A DNA stretch of 8,710 bases from an uncultured Collinsella sp. (GTDB lineage: Bacteria; Actinomycetota; Coriobacteriia; Coriobacteriales; Coriobacteriaceae): contig CABSNX010000077.1 in the NCBI GenBank assembly GCA_902479205.1, forward strand, positions 1-8,710, written 5' to 3'. Position numbers and translations under genes: made by a program. This document shows, piece after piece, positions 6,087 to 8,710 of the stretch (positions are counted from its first letter, which is position 1; the number at the start of each line of letters is the position of its first letter). The notes under the pieces are model-generated. The model made no database searches. It was not told the DNA's origin and worked only from the letters and a program-made list of their open reading frames with translations.

Positions 6087-6710
6087 ATGAAGGTTCTTTT
6101 GGTCAATGGCAGCCCCAAGGCAAACGGCAACACCGCCCGCGCACTCGCCGAAGTCGCCGAGCAACTCAATGCCGAAGGCATTGATACCGAGGTGTTTCAG
6201 CTGGGCACCAAGCCCATTCGCGACTGCATTGGCTGTGGTCAGTGCGGCAAGCTCGATTGCCGCTGCACCTTTGACGATGACGTGGTGAACGAGCTGATCG
6301 CTGCCGCCGAGCAGGCAGATGGCTTTGTCTTTGGCTCGCCCGTCTACTATGCGCACCCCAGCGGGCGCATCCTTTCGGCCCTCGATCGCGCATTCTATGC
6401 CGGCAGCAAAGCCTTTGCACACAAGCCGGGCGCTGCCGTCGCCGTTGCCCGTCGCGGCGGCACGTCGACCACCTTCGACGTGCTCAATAAGTACTTCACC
6501 ATCAACCAGATGCCCGTGGTTGCTTCCACGTACTGGAACAACGTGTTTGGCGCCATGCCGGGCGAGGCCGCCCAGGACGCCGAGGGCCTGGCCACCATGC
6601 GCAACATCGGCAAGAACATGGCCTGGCTCCTGCATTGTATCGAGGCAGGACAGGCCGCCGGTATCGAAGCCCCCGAAGCCGATCGCGAGCGCACCAACTT
6701 CATCAGGTAG
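6087..6710 (+). CDS. Flavodoxin-fold FMN oxidoreductase, iron-sulfur flavoprotein-like
   Basis: The 207-residue product belongs to the NADPH-dependent FMN reductase / flavodoxin-fold superfamily. The FMN phosphate loop is NGSPKANGNT at residues 7-16, and GSPVYYAHPSG at 83-93 is the second flavin-contact segment. Cys47, Cys50, Cys53 and Cys58 form CX2CX2CX4C, the compact spacing known from iron-sulfur flavoproteins that bind a 4Fe-4S cluster, and a further Cys60 follows. It may therefore be a small cytosolic electron-transfer or quinone/disulfide reductase; the substrate is unknown. I chose ATG 6087 because GGGAG ends 6 bases upstream. The GTG at 6084 is only 3 bases from that site. It lies 17 bases ahead of the Spx-like gene and probably forms an operon with it. 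Related family members with similar Cys motifs may lack a cluster, so the cofactor is an inference. Confidence 0.88.
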   Translation: MKVLLVNGSPKANGNTARALAEVAEQLNAEGIDTEVFQLGTKPIRDCIGCGQCGKLDCRCTFDDDVVNELIAAAEQADGFVFGSPVYYAHPSGRILSALDRAFYAGSKAFAHKPGAAVAVARRGGTSTTFDVLNKYFTINQMPVVASTYWNNVFGAMPGEAAQDAEGLATMRNIGKNMAWLLHCIEAGQAAGIEAPEADRERTNFIR

Positions 6711-6727
6711 AACGGCGGAACAAATAC

Positions 6728-7069
6728 ATGAACGTGCAAATTTTTGGCACCAAAAAGTCTTTCGATACCAAGAAAGCACAGCGCTTCTTCAAAGAGCGCC
6801 GCATTAAGGTGCAGTTTATTGACCTTAAGGAAAAGGAGATGAGCAAGGGCGAGCTCACGAGCGTGATGCAGGCGGTCGGCGGTATCGACAAGCTGCTCAA
6901 CCCCAAGGCCAAGGACGAGGAGACGCTCGCGCTCATCCAGTACCTCACCCCCAGCCAGAGCTTCGACAAGTTGCTCGAGAACCAGCAGGTTCTAGCCGAG
7001 CCCATCGTGCGTAACGGCAAAAAGGCCACCGTCGGTTATTGCCCCGATGTATGGGGAGCCTGGGAGTAG
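6728..7069 (+). CDS. Spx/ArsC-family thioredoxin-fold protein with Cys replaced by Ser
   Basis: The 113-residue product has the fold and length of the ArsC/Spx/YffB family. It begins with a beta strand and IFGTKKSFDTKKA, continues with the family's FIDLKEKEMSKGEL segment, and ends in EPIVRNGKKATVGY followed by the terminal PDVW. The catalytic Cys of this family would align with Ser11 (codon TCT, 6758-6760), so arsenate reductase activity is unlikely. The only cysteine left is Cys105 near the C-terminus. It might act as a regulator or binding protein, as Spx-type members do, but no partner is known here. ATG 6728 is preferred because homology starts there; a start at 6635 would overlap the flavoprotein gene with non-family sequence. 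The Shine-Dalgarno is poor (GGCGG), which suggests translation coupled to the flavoprotein 17 bases upstream. Family assignment is confident, function is not. Confidence 0.85.
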   Translation: MNVQIFGTKKSFDTKKAQRFFKERRIKVQFIDLKEKEMSKGELTSVMQAVGGIDKLLNPKAKDEETLALIQYLTPSQSFDKLLENQQVLAEPIVRNGKKATVGYCPDVWGAWE

Positions 7070-7143
7070 CCTGTGTTATTTGCCAGCGCGTGGGTATAAG
7101 AGCAGGCGTTTGGCATATGATTCAACTGTAAGCCATGTCTAAC

Positions 7144-7151
7144 AAAGGAGG
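7144..7151 (+). promoter_or_regulatory. Ribosome-binding site deciding the GTPase start
   Basis: AAAGGAGG precedes ATG 7156 by 4 bases. An in-frame ATG at 7135 has no Shine-Dalgarno and would place this motif inside the gene, so 7156 is preferred. The spacing is short but the same as in front of trmL. The rest of the 86-base spacer after the Spx-like gene holds an imperfect inverted repeat (TGCCA 7081-7085 with TGGCA 7111-7115) and a TATGAT at 7116-7121 without a clear -35. Confidence 0.7.
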
Positions 7152-7155
7152 GCAC

Positions 7156-8286
7156 ATGCCCAACAAACCCGTGAAAATCATCATGCTTACCGGATACCTC
7201 GGTGCCGGCAAGACCACGCTGCTCAACCACATCCTCGCTAACGATGGCGGTATCCGCGCCGCCGTAATCGTCAACGATATCGGCGAGATCAATGTGGACG
7301 CCAGCCTCATCGCCGACGGCGGCCTTTCCGAGACCGACGACCTCATCCCGCTCACCAACGGCTGCATCTGCTGCACGCTTTCGGATGACCTGGCCAACCA
7401 GCTGCAGGGCATCGCCGATTCGGGCAACTTCGATTACATCATCATCGAGGCCTCGGGCATTTGCGAGCCCATCCCCATCGCCTACACCATCTCGAGCTTC
7501 TGCGACGAGGCCAAGGTGGGCGGCGAGCCCAAGCTCGCGCTCGACAACATCGTGGCCGTGGTCGACTGCGCCCGCATGTACGACGAGTTCAACGGCGGTC
7601 GCGACCTGCTGGCCGAGGATATCGACGAGGACGACATCGAGAGCCTGCTCATCCAGCAGATCGAGTTCTGCTCCACGCTGATCCTCAACAAAACCGATAC
7701 CGTGAGCTCTGAGCAGATCGCCGAGCTCAAGGCTATCGTGCGCAGTCTGCAGAAGGACGCCGTGATCGTCGAGGCTCAAAACGGCGAGGTTCCCATGGAG
7801 GAGCTGCTCGATACCGACCGCTTCGACTTTATGCGCGCCTACAACTCCGCCGCCTGGATCGATGCCATGGAGCATCCCGAGGAGCACGACGACCCCGAGG
7901 TGCTCGAGTACGACATCGAGACCTTTGTTTACTCGCGCCGTAAGCCGTTTGACCTGAAGAAGTTCACCGATTTTGTTGAGCAGGAGTGGCCCGACGAGGT
8001 CATCCGCGTCAAGGGTCCGCTGTGGCAGACCGGCGATCCGGACATGTGCTACATGTTCGAGCAGGCTGGCCACCAGATGCGCCTGATGGAGAACGGCCTG
8101 TTCGTTGACTCGGCGCCCGAGGGCGAGAAGCAGAAGATCATCGACGAGAACCCCGAGATCATGCAGATTTGGGACGACGAGACGGGCGACCGCATGACGA
8201 GCCTGTGCATCATCGGCCGTCACATGGACAAGGATGCGCTCATCGCCTCCCTCGATGCCTGCCTGACCGACTGGCACCGCGCCTAG
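7156..8286 (+). CDS. COG0523 G3E GTPase, CobW/YjiA-like metallochaperone
   Basis: The 376-residue protein is a P-loop GTPase of the CobW/YjiA/ZNG1 group, members of which insert or deliver metals such as zinc or cobalt to client proteins. The motifs appear in order: Walker A GYLGAGKTT at 13-21, the NDIGEINVD switch region at 40-48, the metal-binding CICC at 70-73, IIIEASGICEP at 95-105, and the guanine-specificity NKTD at 178-181. The CobW C-terminal domain spans about 250-370. The His-rich linker often found in this group is missing; the linker is acidic (EHPEEHDDPE near 239-248) with only two His. No zinc-uptake or cobalamin gene is adjacent, so the metal and client are unknown. The gene ends 39 bases before a strong terminator hairpin. 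The family call is firm; the metallochaperone role is inferred from the family. Confidence 0.93.
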   Translation: MPNKPVKIIMLTGYLGAGKTTLLNHILANDGGIRAAVIVNDIGEINVDASLIADGGLSETDDLIPLTNGCICCTLSDDLANQLQGIADSGNFDYIIIEASGICEPIPIAYTISSFCDEAKVGGEPKLALDNIVAVVDCARMYDEFNGGRDLLAEDIDEDDIESLLIQQIEFCSTLILNKTDTVSSEQIAELKAIVRSLQKDAVIVEAQNGEVPMEELLDTDRFDFMRAYNSAAWIDAMEHPEEHDDPEVLEYDIETFVYSRRKPFDLKKFTDFVEQEWPDEVIRVKGPLWQTGDPDMCYMFEQAGHQMRLMENGLFVDSAPEGEKQKIIDENPEIMQIWDDETGDRMTSLCIIGRHMDKDALIASLDACLTDWHRA

Positions 8287-8325
8287 GTTTATCCAAGCGG
8301 GCATTTTTCCGCCTACGCAACCGCC

Positions 8326-8360
8326 AAACCACCACGAAGGTGCCCTTCGTGGTGGTTTTT
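8326..8360 (+). terminator. Intrinsic terminator after the GTPase gene
   Basis: A perfect 15-bp stem (8326-8340 paired with 8344-8358) closes a three-base TGC loop. Its descending arm runs into a TTTTT tract at 8356-8360. This is a textbook intrinsic terminator for the GTPase transcript. It ends 21 bases before the ATG of trmL, so trmL needs either readthrough or a promoter overlapping the hairpin. Confidence 0.92.
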
Positions 8361-8381
8361 CGTTCTGAGCCAAGGAGATTC

Positions 8382-8710
8382 ATGTTCAATATCGTGCTGT
8401 ACGCACCCGAGATTCCGGCCAATACGGGCAATATCGGCCGCACCTGCGTGGTTACCGGTGCCCGCCTGCATCTGGTGGAGCCGCTGGGCTTTTCGCTCGA
8501 TGACAAGACGGTGCATCGCGCCGGCCTGGGCTACTGGCAAAACTTGGACGTGACGACCTATGCCGGCTGGGAGGATTTCCTTGCCCGCAACGGCCTCTCC
8601 CCCGCCGACGAGCGCCTGCATCTGCTGACCAAAAAAGCACGCCGCACCTATGCGCAGAGTACCTACCGCGATGGCGACTATTTGGTCTTTGGCAGCGAGA
8701 GCTCGGGCAT
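8382..8710 (+). CDS. trmL: tRNA (cytidine(34)-2'-O)-methyltransferase TrmL, 3'-truncated
   Basis: The first 109 residues are present and the frame is open to the window end. TrmL is a SPOUT-family enzyme that uses S-adenosylmethionine to 2'-O-methylate the wobble base of certain tRNA-Leu species. The start MFNIVLYAPEIPANTGNIGR matches the family's N-terminal signature (NIVLYxPEIPxNTGNI). LHLVEPLGF, DDKTVHRAGLGYW and DGDYLVFGSESSG follow in the expected order. The E. coli protein is about 157 residues, so roughly a third, including the knotted SAM-binding end, lies beyond the window. ATG 8382 is supported by AAGGAG at 8372-8377, with only 4 bases between. The gene sits immediately behind a terminator. 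Confidence 0.93.
   Translation, partial: MFNIVLYAPEIPANTGNIGRTCVVTGARLHLVEPLGFSLDDKTVHRAGLGYWQNLDVTTYAGWEDFLARNGLSPADERLHLLTKKARRTYAQSTYRDGDYLVFGSESSG

Noticed and set aside
6635..6727. Upstream start of the Spx-like protein at 6635
   Set aside because: The extension is Arg-rich sequence read out of frame from the end of the flavoprotein gene. Family similarity starts at the ATG at 6728.
5320..6779. Long minus-strand frames opposite the second GGDEF and flavoprotein genes (5320-6024 and 6009-6779)
   Set aside because: They overlap well-supported plus-strand genes, show no family features, and are explained by GC-rich codon bias.
7036..8373. A 445-residue open frame on the minus strand, antisense to the GTPase
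   Set aside because: Its product is low in complexity and has no recognisable motif. It mirrors the biased third-position codon use of the GTPase on the other strand, which has every family motif.
1..8710. Defence system, prophage, CRISPR array or other novel multi-gene system
   Set aside because: All genes belong to recognisable chromosomal families, no repeats or mobile-element genes are seen, and apart from the c-di-GMP pair the neighbours share no evident pathway.

Overview
The window is one end of an assembled contig from a high-GC bacterium. Gene content, codon use and the look of the proteins suggest Collinsella or a close relative (Actinomycetota, Coriobacteriia). That assignment is recognition from memory, not a search result. 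Bases 8-41 are not genomic: they are an unremoved Illumina Nextera adapter carrying the Tn5 mosaic end, fused to a truncated thiE gene.

Layout. 42-348 (+) is the C-terminal half of thiamine-phosphate synthase (thiE). It converges on a patatin-like lipid acyl hydrolase (450-1319, -), with a strong shared hairpin between them. A 318-base divergent intergenic region (1320-1637) separates the patatin from two tandem cyclic-di-GMP genes on the + strand. The first (1638-4355) is a 905-residue GGDEF-PAS-degenerate GGDEF-degenerate GGDEF-EAL protein. The second (4483-6012) is a 509-residue paralogue of its N-terminal half, GGDEF-PAS-degenerate GGDEF, without EAL. A hairpin-rich 127-base spacer and a near-perfect extended Shine-Dalgarno lie between them. 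Next come a small flavoprotein with an iron-sulfur-flavoprotein-type cysteine cluster (6087-6710) and a Spx/ArsC-like thioredoxin-fold protein whose catalytic Cys is replaced by Ser (6728-7069). These two form a probable two-gene operon. A COG0523 G3E GTPase, probably a metallochaperone (7156-8286), follows and ends in a good intrinsic terminator. The last gene is the 5' part of trmL, a tRNA wobble 2'-O-methyltransferase (8382 to the window end).

How the parts relate. The tandem GGDEF genes are the most coherent unit. One protein is predicted to both make and break c-di-GMP and the other only to make it. Both are soluble, and both carry the same PAS sensor placed after the active GGDEF domain. 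The degenerate GGDEF next to the EAL domain (GQDDF) resembles known GTP-sensing regulatory domains of phosphodiesterases. The flavoprotein, Spx-like protein and GTPase all suggest redox or metal homeostasis, but nothing in the sequence ties them together beyond adjacency. I see no RNA genes, CRISPR arrays, insertion sequences, phage genes or defence systems. The distinctive points are the multi-GGDEF architecture and its paralogue, the Cys-to-Ser Spx-like protein, several intergenic inverted repeats, and the adapter artefact.
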